Shown here in pieces: positions 21,226 through 33,140 of a DNA stretch of 64,000 bases; the first letter of the stretch is position 1; every line of letters starts with the position of its first letter. This DNA comes from Rehmannia glutinosa (lineage: Eukaryota; Streptophyta; Magnoliopsida; Lamiales; Orobanchaceae), in assembly GCA_016081115.2 (NCBI GenBank), contig JABTTQ020002542.1, forward strand, positions 496,001 to 560,000. Reading direction: 5' to 3'. A program made the position numbers and the translations under genes. Under the pieces are notes generated by a model. That model was not told the DNA's origin. It made no database searches and was given only the letters and a program-made list of their open reading frames with translations.

Positions 21226-23840
21226 TCAACTCAGCTCAATTAACCCCAATTCATGTTTGAGTTCTTCAAATCTTAATTCACATAATGGTTTTGTGAATAT
21301 GTCACCTAATTGCTTATCGGTTGATATATATTCCAAGGTGATGTCCTTCTTTTCAACATGATCTCTTATGAAGTGATATCCGACATCAATGTGCTTTGTT
21401 CTTGAATGCAACACAGGATTTTGAGTGATTGCAATTGCACTTGTGTTATCACACATAATCGAATTTCCTTTTCTTCAATCTCATAGTCTCTCACATTTGT
21501 TGTCTCATCCATAAGACTTGAGGCACAATAGTGCCAGCCTATGTATTCTCGTGCCTTGACTCACGGAGGTGGCTATTGAATTTTGCTTCTTGCTAAATCA
21601 GGAAATTAGCCTATTTCAAGCATTTGGCATGTGCCGAGGTACTTTTCTCACAACTCTAGATCCAAAGATAGTCGAGTATGAATATCCAATTAGCTTGAAT
21701 CCACATTCCTTTGGATACCATAAGCCAACTTCTTGGCTTCCTTTCAAATATCTCAAGATTCTCTTGGTTGCGAGTCATGTGGCTTTCTTTTGGAGCAGAT
21801 TGAAATCTTGCACATACACCTACATCAAAGGTGATGTCCGCCCGCTTCTTTGTGAGATAGAGCAATGATCCAATAAGTGCTTTGTATCTTGTTTGATCTA
21901 CGTGCTTGCCATCCGCATCCATATCCATTTTGATCGATGTATTCATTGGTATTTTCACGAAGACTTCTATTCCATACCAAATTACTTCATTAAATCTCTC
22001 GTGTATTTTGTCGACTTATGAAGGTTCCATCCCTTGTTGTTTCACTTGGAGTCTAAGGAAGAATGTCGGCTCTCCCATCATGCTCATTTCGAATTTGTTT
22101 TGCATGAGATTTGAGAATTTATCACATTGACTCTTTGTTTGTGGATCTAAAGATGATGTCATCCATATATTTGAACAAGCAAAGATACTCTTCCCATCTT
22201 GAATTCTGAAGAGTGTTCTATCCACTTTGCCTTTTGTGAATCCGTTCTCAGTCAGGAATTGTGATAATGTATCATACCATGCTCTGGGTGCCTGTTTCAA
22301 TCCATATAAAGCCTTTTTGAGTTTGTATACCTTATCTCCAAGAGTCTTCTGCTCAAATCCTGGAGGTTGTTCAACATATACTTCTTCTTCTAATAACCCA
22401 TTAAGGAATGCACTTTTTACATCCATTTGATATACAATAAAGTTCTTGTGAGCTGCATAGGCAAGAAACATTCTTATTGCTTCCAATCTTGCCACAGGAG
22501 CAAAAGTTTCATCAAAATCTATTCCTTCTTCTTGGCAATATCCTTTGGCTACCAATCTTGCTTTGTTCTCACCACGTAACCTTCCTCATTCATCTTGTTT
22601 CGAACACCCATTTAGTGCCAATAACATTTTTATGGGTAGGTCTTTGAACCAATTCCCACACTTTATTCCTCTCAAACCGATTTAGCTCTTCTTGCATGGC
22701 TTGAATCCAATGTGTGTCATCCAATGGTTGTGACACATCTTTTGGCTCTATTCTGTGAGATAAAGCAAGTAAACATTGCTTCTTGTTGAGTTATGGATCT
22801 AGTTTTCACACCTTCTCTTACATCTCCAATGATTAGTTCTCGTGGATGGTCCTCACCATCTTACATCAAAGTTGGAGTAAGTTAGCTGGATTCGATCGTC
22901 TTGCGGTAGTGTGTCATTTTGATCAACTCTCTCATCATCATTTAGTCGCAGATTTTCCGTTTGTCTTTGAGACTCGACTATCTCATCTTCATCCTGGATT
23001 TATAATTCCACTTCAGCTTCAACATAGGGACTCTTTCGCATGGTTGGTTGATTCACTTATCAGTTGACTCTTCAATGTCTTCTCCATTTACGTTGGGTTC
23101 ATCAAACACCACATGGATGGATTTTTCCGTAACCATTGTCCTCTTGTTGAGCACTCAGTAGGCTTTGCTTTCACCGAGTATCCTAAGAAGATACCTTCAT
23201 CGCCCTTTAGCATCAAAAGCCTTTAAATTATCTTTGCCATTGTTATGGATGAAGCATTTGCATCCAAATATTCTAAAATATGCAACATTTGGCTTTCTCC
23301 TGTCCAAATCTCATAGGAGTCTTTGTCATTTGTCTGCTTATCATGCATCTATTTTGAGTATAGCATCTTTGTGTTTATTGCTTGACCCAAAATCTTTTAG
23401 GCAGCCCTGCTTTGACTAACATGGTCCTTTCGCTTCTTTGAGAGTTCTATTCCTTCTTTCTCGCAACTCCATTCTCTTTGTGGAGTCCTTGTTGCAGATA
23501 ATTCATGACTAATACCATTTTCAATACAAGATCGAGTTATTAGACCATTGACAAACTCGGTTCCTCCGCCGATCTTATTTTGATAATGGTTTGACTCTTC
23601 TCATTTTGTATTCTCTTCATCAATTTGTGGTAGTTTTAGATAGTTTCTTTTCTTCTTACACATGAATATTGTCCATGTATATCTTGAGTAGTCATCTACT
23701 ACCACCAAGGTGTATTTCTTCCCACTTATCTTTGGTTGGTTCAATTGGACCAAATAGATCCATATGCAAAGGTGCAATATTCTTGTTGAAGATGGACATG
23801 TCTTTTCTTTGAATGATGATTTGATCTGTTTTCCCATCCG
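21226..23840 (-). pseudogene. Copia pol of element C (integrase, RT, RNase H; broken)
   Basis: Minus-strand frames give, in order: integrase MGKQIKSSF near 23837 and TLVVVDDYSRYTWTIF near 23710 (catalytic Asp block); reverse transcriptase at 22555-22016 with DFDETFAPVARLEAIRM, QMDVKSAFLNG and ALYGLKQAPRAWYD; the YMDDIIF active-site motif, readable only in a neighbouring frame near 22170; the YKALIGSLLYLT and CARFQSAPKESH blocks near 21880-21790; and RNase H at 21456-21226 with CDNTSAIAITQNP, SRTKHID and DIFTKPL. These would copy RNA to cDNA and integrate it. Frameshifts break every domain junction. The order INT before RT marks Copia. Confidence 0.92.
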
Positions 23841-23847
23841 GCATGCA

Positions 23848-24852
23848 TCACATATATTCTTTCCAATAGTTCAAAGATAGATTTTCAACTTTTTGATCGA
23901 TTCTTTCCATCCTTGGATTGTCGGCTCTTTGATATTCAACTTTTTGATGCTCGCTCTCTTGGGTGTTCTTTCTTCCCTTGACTTGGAGGGAGCCGAGTGT
24001 CTTTCTCGGAGGATTCACCTTTGCTTCTTTTGTAATTCTTATTGAAGAACTTGTTAAACCTTTTAACCATCGTGCAATTTCCTCTTGGTCAATGACTTCA
24101 TTGACCTCGACTCTCTTGCCATCCTTAACAATTAGAGCGAGTTGTTTTGGCACACAATTGCTTCCTCTTGGTCTTTTCTCTTCACTCAAATTCATAGGCT
24201 TTGAGATCCGAGAATAGCTCATGGTTGGATGTCTTCGATAGGTCCATGGAATGTCTCATGGCCATGACTTTCATATCTCACTCAGTTGGGAGACTTCTTA
24301 GAATCTTCATACACATTTCTTTCTCGTGTATATTCATTTCCAAGTGCGATGCATAGAGTTCATTGGTAATTTCGTGAACCGAGCATCCGGTGATCCAAGG
24401 TTTCTCCGCAAGCATCTTAAAGTTTTCAAATTTTTGTACAACAACGAGATAGTTTATTTTCTTTGATTTGCTTTCAGCCTTCGCAAATCAAGGTTAGCTT
24501 GTCCTGCATTTCTTTTGCCGTTTTGCATGATTTGACTTTATTGAACATGGCTTTGTCCAAAGTTTTGTAAAGAATGTCCTTGGCCACATTGTCCAAGTTA
24601 TATCATTTCTGTCATCATTTGTCCATTCGGCTCTTGGTTTTTCAACCATCGCTGTCCGGGAGCAAAGATCCTCTTCTCCTTCAGTGCAGCAGCCTCTTCT
24701 TGAGATGTGTTCACTTTTAAGATTTGGAGTGGCCCATCTTCTATCACTATCCACATCTCATCGTAATCTTTGATAGATGAGCGCAAACGAATTTTCCAAT
24801 CATCAAATTCTTCAATTGTGAACATAGGGATGCGTGTCAAATTTGCTTCCAT
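23848..24852 (-). pseudogene. Copia gag of element C (broken)
   Basis: ATG at 24852, about 110 bp after the primer site. The start reads MEANLTRIPMFTIEEFDDWK, the usual Gag opening in which the element tests a 'YDxW' type motif, followed by WIVIEDG and EEAAALKEK blocks. Later frames carry CVPKQLALIVKDGKRVEVNE and basic Lys-rich stretches near 24100-23850. Zinc-knuckle cysteines could not be placed with certainty. Several frameshifts; non-functional. Confidence 0.75.
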
Positions 24853-24964
24853 GATAATAACTTTGCTGAATAAAAAAAAATTGAAAGATTAAGTAATAAA
24901 ACAAGCTTTGAAAAATTTGGAGATCTAGTTCGAGTGACGATGCGGAAGGATCAATGAACCAACC

Positions 24965-24975
24965 GCTCGATACCA
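24965..24975 (-). promoter_or_regulatory. Element C primer-binding site
   Basis: Minus strand reads TGGTATCGAGC, two bases after the LTR end (…CCTACA), a Met-tRNA-type primer site. Confidence 0.8.
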
Positions 24976-24977
24976 CT

Positions 24978-26538
24978 TGTAGGTCCCAAGGGGTGTGAGT
25001 ATAAGGTTTAGAAGGGGGTTGAATAAACCTTACCAACTTTTCGATTTAGTCCTTTTAAAATGTTCGAGTTAATACTTCACAATTTGAGTCCTTGATAGAT
25101 AGCTAAGTTAGTTAACCGGCCAAAGTTAGTCACTCAACGGACTGATCGATTTGTTGATAGAATAACTCAATTGTTTTGACTAAAGACTTAACTCGATCGT
25201 GATATGTTTTCAAACAGAAGACTTAACACCCTTGAATTTAGTTAAGTTTGTTTTAATACTAGGTTTTAGCACTTGGTTGATTATCAATTGGATAGCAAAT
25301 TAATCAACAGATATAAAAGTAATATGCGTAAATTAAAGTGTTGAAATGTAAATGACACAATAAGTTTTTATAGAGGTTCAAGATGGGGTAATTCTTCTAC
25401 TCCTCTCTTCTCCAACTCCCGGAGGAATCCACTAAGTATTGATCAAGATACAAAGTGGTTAATGAGTCCGGATACAAGTCTTGATCACACACGGTGACTT
25501 GATCCTTTGGGACTCGACCGGAGATGCCTTGGTCACACGGTGGCTTCTCGACGACTCGCCTTCTTCACAAAATGTACCGCTTTGCTACTACAGCCCACTT
25601 GATCAAGCTTATTGGATTTGATCACGAAGCCCTCAAAAACTCGAGACCGGTTCGACCTTGAACCTTCCTACAATCCTCCGTGGAATGTAGACCCTTAATT
25701 CTTCAAATATTTTCCTCTTCAACCGATAAGAAGTTGTCTTTCCTTCACATGTGAGTGTTGGATTGATTTCTTCGTAATGTAGGCTTGAGGATTGATCTTG
25801 AATGACTTGAGAATATTTTTGGTTACTGATTAGCTTGAATGTTCGTGGTTCGGGTAACCTTCTCTCTCAGAGTGATTCCTCGGCCTTTTATAGTGATCTT
25901 TTAAAAATTTGCCCGTTGAAGATATAGACTTATTTTTAAAAGACACTTGTGGTCGTTGGCTTGTCTTGTTGCGATCCTTGGAATTGCCACTTTCTCGTAT
26001 GAATGATTCTTGACTTTTTAGAGTTTCGACATGGGTTCAGTGCTTCCCATTGGTTTATTCCTTTTGCACGCTTCTCGGGATCGAGCACTTCAAGAAAAGG
26101 AAGTATGGAGGTATTACTTGTTTAAGTAATTCTCTTGACTTCGGCAACGGATCTCTTTGATTATCTCGACTTGATCGCATTTTTCTTAACTTCCCCAGAT
26201 TGACTCGAGTCACCTTCCAATCATTGGATGACTCTTCCGTCACTTCAACTAGAGATTTGGTTGTCTTGAGTTGTCTTGATCGATACTTCACTCAGCCTAT
26301 ATCTCACCGCACCTTGATCGAGATCCTATCTTCTCTTCTTTACCACACTCAGTGCCTTTGCAGCGAAGTCTTCCTTCTAATCTCCATTGTCTTCTTGCAT
26401 GTTCAGGCATAGCCGACTTGACTCGGCTCGAATTTTTATCTATTACAATGCAATTTACAACGAGAAAAATGGGGTGCCAACTTTCTATTCTAAGTTTTAC
26501 ATGACATTCATCAAAATCTAAAAATTAATTTCCCAACA
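24978..26538 (-). repeat. Element C 5' LTR
   Basis: 1561 bp. On the minus strand it starts TGTTGGGAAATTAATTTTT at 26538 and ends ACCTACA at 24978. The TATA-like CTATAAAAGG lies at about 25884-25893 on the minus strand. The outer part matches 1-653. Confidence 0.88.
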
Positions 26539-27234
26539 AGAAGCAAACACATAAAGCAATTGGCAATTGCAAGAGATCTAAGAGAGAAAATAAAAAGTAG
26601 AGAGTGTCTATAAGTGTGTGTTTTTGCGTGAAGAAAATGGAGAAAAATCAGTAGAAATTTTTATTCTCACCCAAAATAGCATTCATATTTTCTCAGGTAT
26701 TCCAAGTTGAGTAACTTTAGATAATTTGTGTACCACCTATTTTCAAGAAGGAATGTTGTAAACCTACTTACATTAGTGGAAGATTTATCTGGACTACGGT
26801 CCCGTGGATTTTCCCGATTTGGGTTTTCCACGTAAAAACTCTTGTGTCCTATTTTTTTTATCGTCTTGCAATATTTTTGGTATTCTTGGTTTAGTTTCTA
26901 TTTTTAATCCAGCTTAGTGGAAAATAAATTTTCCGCTTCCGCTGCATCGGTGTCATCTATTTTTGGCGCTCTTTCCAAATAATATGATATTTATCTTGTA
27001 TATCTTGATACAAATGAAAATATGAAATGTATATCGTATGTGATAGAATATTCAATTTTTCTTATGAGAGTTTTTCTTTAAGAAAAGCATTATCTGTTTT
27101 TTCATTCTACAAAATTATTACTTTATTAACATTTTTATAATTTTATTTCTTTTTATTCAATAGAAAAGTTTCAAGGTAAAAAGAGAGAGACAAGCACATA
27201 GTCGTGGCATTCATTTATTTATTTTACCTATGAT
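26539..27234. repeat. Remnant of a Tork/Tnt1-type Copia LTR
   Basis: At about 26790-26850 the string CTGGACTACGGTCCCGTGG followed by TTTTCCCGATTTGGGTTTTC is the conserved U5-side block of many plant Tork-type LTRs. No matching second LTR, primer site or coding part was found, so this is a solo or truncated LTR. Sequence from about 27000 on is AT-rich with nothing recognised. Confidence 0.55.
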
Positions 27235-27243
27235 ATTTTCAAA

Positions 27244-27350
27244 GAGGAAATTGTGGGAAATACCCATATTGGATATGTCAACCTCTCTTTTGACCAAAAA
27301 GATAATATACCATCTTTTCTACCCATTTTTGGTGGTCTTTTACCCAAATA
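27244..27350 (+). repeat. MULE left terminal inverted repeat
   Basis: Degenerate, about 100 bp, pairs with 45505-45609. Shared landmarks in order are GGAAA, TACCCA, TTG-ATA, AACCTCT, ATACCAT and TACCCA. The target duplication lies immediately outside. Confidence 0.72.
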
Positions 27351-27649
27351 CCCTTACTTCCCCTAAAAGTAGGTAGGTTCTTTTATTTTCCCCTCTCTCT
27401 CTTTCTTATCCTTTATTTGCAGAGAAAATTTTCAGATCTAAAAAGCTCTCTCTCTTTCTTCTTTCTCATATTTTCTTCTTGGTTTTCTTTCTCGATTTTT
27501 CTCTCATGTTGCTTATATTAGCTCGATTTGGACGAAGAGAACAATTTACGCAGGTAATATCCTATTTCGCTCGCCTAAAATTATCTCCCCTAATTTATTT
27601 TTTTGAGACTTAGGAATTATTACGCAGGTAATGTTCTTAGTCTGAGTTA

Positions 27650-27860
27650 TATCGTGTAAATGTATAACACGATATATAATTATATCGTGATACAATAGCA
27701 CATTATATATTGGATATCGTGACTTAAGAGTAGAGAGTATATAGGTGTAACAACATACCACGATATGTTATATATCGTGTTATACATTATATGATTATAA
27801 CGTGATACAATAGTACATTATATATTGGATAACGTGATACAAACTACATAACGTGTGTTG
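27650..27860. repeat. Palindromic AT-rich array, copy 1
   Basis: Repeated motifs such as TATATCGTG, ATAACACGATATA and TATAACGTGATAC, with ACGT or CGTG cores in AT-rich palindromes. Same style as 32445-32714, 32979-33140 and 35470-36275. Confidence 0.7.
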
Positions 27861-27929
27861 TGGTTTTTAATGAAAATTTAATTATATTTTCTACAGATAT
27901 ATTCTGGATATATTCTTGTTCGATTTGGG

Positions 27930-30440
27930 GGACATTGGGATGGTTTGAAATATAAAATGGTGAAGAGGAGGCTATATGTGTTGAACCGAGTAAAATTCAT
28001 TATGATGATTTATCGACGAGATCTATGGAGTTGTTGAAGCCGATAGGATCATATATGATTGTATAATGTATTTTTTGTGGATATTCCGGGAATAAGATTG
28101 CAAAGTTAAAGCTGGAAAATGATTGTGACATTGATCGTGCTTTTGCAAACACCGATTTACCCATTGTTTTTGTTACCGTAAAACGAAAAAATATTGAGAC
28201 AACCTCGCACGATGTGGTGGGTAGTCATCCGGGGTAATCAAGTTGCGAATGAGCAAGGTGCGGGGGAGGTTTTATGCAGCTAATGGCTTCATAAATATCA
28301 TATGTAGCCAAATGTTCCGGTTAGAACTTCCAAAGAATATACGATACTCAATCCATGTCATGCAGATCGGCTTGGGTTCCAACCCTATTGTGTCCCTTCT
28401 ACGCATACATCGAATGTTGACCAACCGCCCAAGCGCTCCGAACCTAATATTGATCAATCTAGAGAGGCGTAATCTCCAATGGTATAGAGGATTGTTATCA
28501 TGATTTCGGTTGTGATTAGGGTGAAAATAGATCAAGATTTAAAGAAATAGATCGGGAGGACCATAATAATGATACTATGATGATGAAGGTAATAATCATC
28601 TTGCTGAGATGATAATGCCGCTCATCGATGGCGATGGTGGTGATGATAACGAGGGTAATAATCATTTTGAAGATGACGACCAACGTGCTAATTTTGAAGA
28701 ATTTTGTGAGTGGAGACGTAGACGAAGAGAAATATTTTTGCAAATGACTCAATTAAAGAAAGAGTTGTTCAAAACAACACTGTATCAACAGAAATCAAAG
28801 TCAAATTCCAAATATCCACACAAATATCCGGGTTGAGGATACTGAATGGGATTACAATAGGGAAACAACAGCAACTCGTGCATCACAAGGTTGGGTAATT
28901 CCAGTTGCACCATCACACATGTCACCTCAGCGTGATGAACCTGGCAGATTAGAATACTCAGGTGGTACACCGCGACAAGGTGCAACATACATGAGCAAAG
29001 CGATTTGGAGATGGCTATTGGCATGTATCACTTTGAAAATCAAGTTGAGTACCGAGTTGAACGCTCAGATAGGTCTCGTTATAATGTGATTTGCAGTATG
29101 AACGTTGTCCTTTTAGAATGAGTGGATTTGGAAAAAAATGAATATGTGGAGAGTAGGAAAATTTGACAAGCACATGGGACATGGGGTGAATGGAATGAAA
29201 ATACATCTAGACGTGTGCATTCTAAAGTAATCGGTCACTATTTTGCATCTAGATTTCTAGTGGAGCATTCTAGTCTCATTCCAAGAGATATGATGGCAGA
29301 GCTGGAATCTCGACATGGACTAAAAGTAAGTTATAATGTTGCATTAAGTGCAAAACATCATGCTTTTGGAATGATATTTGGAGATAACAACAAATCATTC
29401 AACATGCTTCATCTTACACACACATATTGGCTTTGACAAATCCTGGATCTATAGCAAGGTGGAAGGTAGATCATGCTAATAGATTTCAGTATGTGGGTTT
29501 TGCTTTGCATGCATCGATTACTGAATTCTTGAACCATGGCATGCCTATTTTTGTTATTGATGGAACACATCTTAAAGGCAAGTATCGAGGAATATTGTTC
29601 GTTGTTGTAATAAAAGATGGCAATGAACAATATTCCCCTCGCAATTTGGATTGGTGACATTGAGAATGACGAGTCGTGGACAGTTTTTGAGACAGTTGTG
29701 AGAAGCTTATGCTTACTTCCGTGATCTTTTGATTGTCTATGGTCAACATAAGAGTATCAAAAGCAGTGTATCCAGAAGCAGTGCATGGTCTTTGCACTTA
29801 TCATTTGCAAAAGAATTTGGCTCAGTATGGTCAACATGTAGTAGCAATGTTCATAAATGCAACATATTCTTACCGCCAGGAAGACTATGAAAATTATCTT
29901 GCAAACATCAAAGTTGCTAGTGAGAATGGATGTCCAATGTCTTAGCAGTGTTAAGTACAAGGTAAAATATGGAACAAAGAATTATTTGGTCAACTTGTCT
30001 CTAAGAACGTGCAATTGTAGAGAGTTTGAATATGAGTTGATGCCTTGGTCTCATGCATCTGCGCAGCAATTAGGAAACATTTAACCTCAATATTTATTCA
30101 TTCATTTCACATTATTATAAAACAGAAAACCTTAAACAAATGTGGGCGGTGAAGTGCTACCAGTTCTTGATCAGGGTGAGTGGGTTGTACCGAAGACATG
30201 AGAGAATCGAGAATGCAATCCCCGAATGATCCTAGACAAGCCGGACGACCAAGATAAAATAGAGTACAATCCATTGTTGAGTCATCGAGCAACCGTTCAA
30301 GTAAGAGTCAAGTATGCTCAATATGTGGGGTTGCTCGCCACAATTCCGTTAAATGTAGTATGTCGATTCTGCTCGAAGATGGTAGCACCTCAAGAACATA
30401 ACCGGGTACTTCAGGAAAGGTGCGTAGTAAAAAAATATGG
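27930..30440 (+). pseudogene. MURA-type MULE transposase (decayed)
   Basis: In shifting frames the plus strand gives an N-terminal GGHWDG-like block (27930), a YDDLSTRSMELLKPIG block, a MuDR DNA-binding-type block with DRSRYNVICSMNV and MWRVGKFDKHMG (29060-29170), then the transposase core: FVIDGTHLKGKYRG (29550; first catalytic Asp), DIENDESWTVFE, HKSIKS and EAVHGLCTYHLQKNL (29730-29815). A SWIM-type block CNCREFEYELMPWSHA (30010) and a knuckle-like VCRFCSKMVAPQEHNRVLQERC (30360) end it. It would cut and insert the element. The second catalytic Asp (SDRH in the family) reads YGQH here, the SWIM Cys of MPC-H is Trp, and there are many frameshifts: inactive. Confidence 0.85.
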
Positions 30441-31297
30441 AATATGTCGTCTACTAATCATACTCGTAGAAAATATCCCAGACGCTCGAATGATGAAAAT
30501 TAGAAGAGATGTTCGTTGTATGTCTTATTAGAACGTGTTGTAATTTCTCTTCTGTTGCCCATTATCTTGTTGTGTGTTCAATTTATAACGTGTTATGACA
30601 ATATGGACCATTTTGTCCAATTCTTCGGTTGGGACATTCTCTATTTTCAAAGGGTCATATATGGTGCCCTTGGGGTCTTTGCCATGGAGCTTGCCCCACA
30701 TATAGTCACACGTATCCTGCAAAACAAAAAATATGATTATGTAGACACAAAACTACACAAAAAATTGAATCTAAGATTTTTTTAATTAATTTTACTCACC
30801 GAGAGGAACGTATCAACAATTGTGTATTTTCCCATCATTTCAGCATGAGGAACAATCCCAAGGAATTGGGGATCCCCAACGCAATCCACGTAAATTCCAC
30901 GAATCCTTGGTGGATAAGTCCGATGACTCAAAGAACAAAAGCTCTGCCCTCCCTCTCTATCTATCCAAGGCCGGTTTTCGATCCCAAGCCTACGTTTGCC
31001 CCCGTCCCTTACTCGTTCTTTTGAAAGCCGTCATCCTGGATTTTCTTTTATCAGACTAGAAGATAGCCATTTATGCATTAATATCTTTGTTTGAGAATAG
31101 TACATGTTAAAAATCCAATTTAAGGCCTAACACATTATAATATATATAAGGGGAGGTTACAATAAGACCACATATTATAGTGAGACAATGTGGACTCATC
31201 TCAACCCTTCCTTATATATATCAATGACTAAGATAAATAGGGGTTAAAATTACATTAAACATTTAATTAAGGCAAAATAAGGGTATAATTGTCAAAA

Positions 31298-31660
31298 CAA
31301 ACATGTGGGGACCATACAAATATGGAATCAGTTATTAGGGAGAGAAAATCATGTGGGGAGAGAGAACATCGCGAGAAAATCGCTACCGGAGAGAGAGAAA
31401 ATCACGCATGTGCTCTCCATGCAAAGATGTTATACACTTATCAATGATTTGCAAGATATACTTAACACTATTTTGTTGCATGTTTAATATAATTGTCTTG
31501 TATATTAAAATGATCAAACAAACATATGTGGGGACCATTAATTAAGGAATCATTTATAGAGAGAGAGAGAGAGAGAGAGAATCACGTTCATTAATATGTG
31601 GGGACCGTGGATTAAGTAAATCAATTAGAGAGAGAGAGAAAATCACGCTCATTATTATGT
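31298..31660 (+). repeat. GA-rich minisatellite
   Basis: About four imperfect units built as ATGTGGGGACC, then AATCA, then a GAGAGAGA run, then AAAATCACG. A perfect GA tract is near 31558-31580. Confidence 0.7.
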
Positions 31661-32047
31661 TGTATATTTAACACTATTATGTTGTATACTTAATACAATT
31701 CTGTTGTATGTTTAACATAATTTTCCTGCATGTTACAATTGTCAAACAAAAATATAAGTATACAACAAACCACATATAAGTATACAACAAAAAAATAAGT
31801 ATACAACAACATAAATATATACATCAAAAATTAACTATTTATACAGCAAAACACATCTAAGTATACATCGAAAAACATCTAAGTGTAAAGTATCCTCACC
31901 GCCTCCTAGTACGCCCTCGTTTTCTCCATGTCAATATCGTCTTCTTCACCAATCCTCCAATCATGTCCTTTATTCTGAAACCCCAAAAATATTTCTCGAA
32001 CTCTGTCTAAACTACACCTTCCTTTTTAAAATAATTTGATAAATCAA

Positions 32048-32175
32048 TTTAGGGATAATTATAAAACACACGTGAGGTTTAGGCTAATTACAAGACAATT
32101 CATATATGTTTGCAATTTTCTGAAGCCACCGGGATATTTTTTTATTAGCTCGAAACTCAGTTTTTTTGTAATTTT
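32048..32175. repeat. Partial copy of the TAATTACAAAAA MITE family
   Basis: GGGATAATTATAAAACACAC, GAGGTTTAGGCTAATTACAA and a TTTTTTTGTAATTTTCCC end recall the family at 51757-61914, but the copy is short and worn. Confidence 0.45.
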
Positions 32176-32444
32176 CCCATGAAGTTAACACATTCAACAA
32201 ACTCACATGGTGGAACCATTTCCACTCCACAGCTTATGAGGAGCAAAAAACGTGGCACACACATCTTGGGGGACCACATAATTGGGATGAATACAAAATG
32301 ACCAATCTGCCCTTTTTAGATTTAAAATAAATCAAAAATGTTTATTAAATTGGGTAAATCTCAACCATCTAAATTATAAATTTGTGGTCAGGATTAGTCC
32401 ACACTGTCTCACTCTAATTATGTGGTCTCATTTGATCCAATCCC

Positions 32445-32714
32445 TATATATATATATATATATATATCATGTTATGGTATAATACGATATTTATATACCG
32501 TGTCATACATTAACACGTTATATATATATATATATATATATAACGTGTTACGTTATAACACGATATTTATGTACCGTGTTAAAGTAAAACACATTATATA
32601 AATAACGTGTTATAACGTATAACACGTTATATATTTATAATGTGTTATATATATAACACGTTATTTATATTACACGCTTTAAAACGTTATATAATATAAT
32701 GTGTTATATATATA
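32445..32714. repeat. Palindromic AT-rich array, copy 2
   Basis: TA microsatellite followed by units such as ATAACGTGTTATA and TATAACACGTTATA. It contains long perfect TA runs at about 32447-32468 and 32519-32542. Confidence 0.75.
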
Positions 32715-32978
32715 TAGTATTGTAAAAATCGGCTTAGGCGGCCGCCTAGGCGCCCCTAGGCCGATCCGATTTTCCCAAAATTGGCAAAAAAATCGGTCCG
32801 GGCAAAATCGGCCTAGGTGGCCAAAAAATCGGGAAAAATCGAGAACAAATCGGCCTAGGCGGTTTAGTCGGAATAAATCGGCCAAAATACAAAAAAATAA
32901 AAAAAAACAGAGAAAAACTTCGTGTGCCTAGGCGCCCTGCTGCCGCCCGACTAGCACCTAGCGATTTCTGCAACCTTG
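32715..32978. mobile_element. hAT-type MITE with CTAGGCG-rich ends
   Basis: Ends TAGTATTGTAAAAATCGG (left) and, reversed, CAAGGTTGCAGAAATCGC (right) are an inverted repeat; TATATATA flanks both sides as an 8-bp target site, though low in complexity. The interior is GC-rich with GGCGGCCGCCTAGGCGCC-type palindromes and AAAATCGG repeats. No protein. It sits in the palindromic AT array, dividing copy 2 from copy 3. Confidence 0.68.
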
Positions 32979-33140
32979 TATATATAACACACATTATATA
33001 TATAAACGTGTTAAGGTATGACACATTATATGTATAACGTGTTAAAGTACAACACGATATAGTTATAAAGTGTTATATATATAACGTGTTGTATACATAT
33101 CACGTTATATATATAACGTGTTATTAATTGATGTATAAGT
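32979..33140. repeat. Palindromic AT-rich array, copy 3
   Basis: Continuation of the array at 32445-32714 beyond the MITE; units ATAACGTGTTA and TAACACGTT-like. Confidence 0.7.

Larger units (their letters stand above)
1..26538 (-). mobile_element. Element C: Sirevirus-type Copia retrotransposon, nested host of A and B
   Basis: Read on the minus strand this is one LTR retrotransposon. The 5' LTR is at 24978-26538, a Met-tRNA-type primer site at 24965-24975, gag at 24852-23848, pol at 23840-21226, an env-like/accessory region follows, then a polypurine tract at 667-655 and a 3' LTR from 653 to beyond the left edge. The order gag-INT-RT-RNase H is that of Copia. The long LTR, tRNA-Met primer and large reading frame between RNase H and the 3' LTR fit Sireviruses (SIRE/Maximus). 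The internal part is split by A (4654-11908) and B (13227-21096). All ORFs carry frameshifts or stops, so it is dead. The outer target duplication cannot be checked because the left end is outside the window; the right flank begins AGAAG. Confidence 0.85.
31150..32444. mobile_element. TIR element inserted in the MULE (about 1.3 kb)
   Basis: Left end GGGGAGGTTACAATAAGACC then ACATATTATAGTGAGACAATGTGG; right end reversed reads GGGATTGGATCAAATGAGACC then ACATAATTAGAGTGAGACAGTGTGG. Flanks on both sides are TATATATA-like, so a target duplication is possible but low in complexity. No transposase inside. The interior has a GA-rich minisatellite (31298-31660) and many TGTTGTATACTTA / TAAGTATACAAC repeats on opposite strands (31430-31890). 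Class, MULE or hAT type, not settled. Confidence 0.65.
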
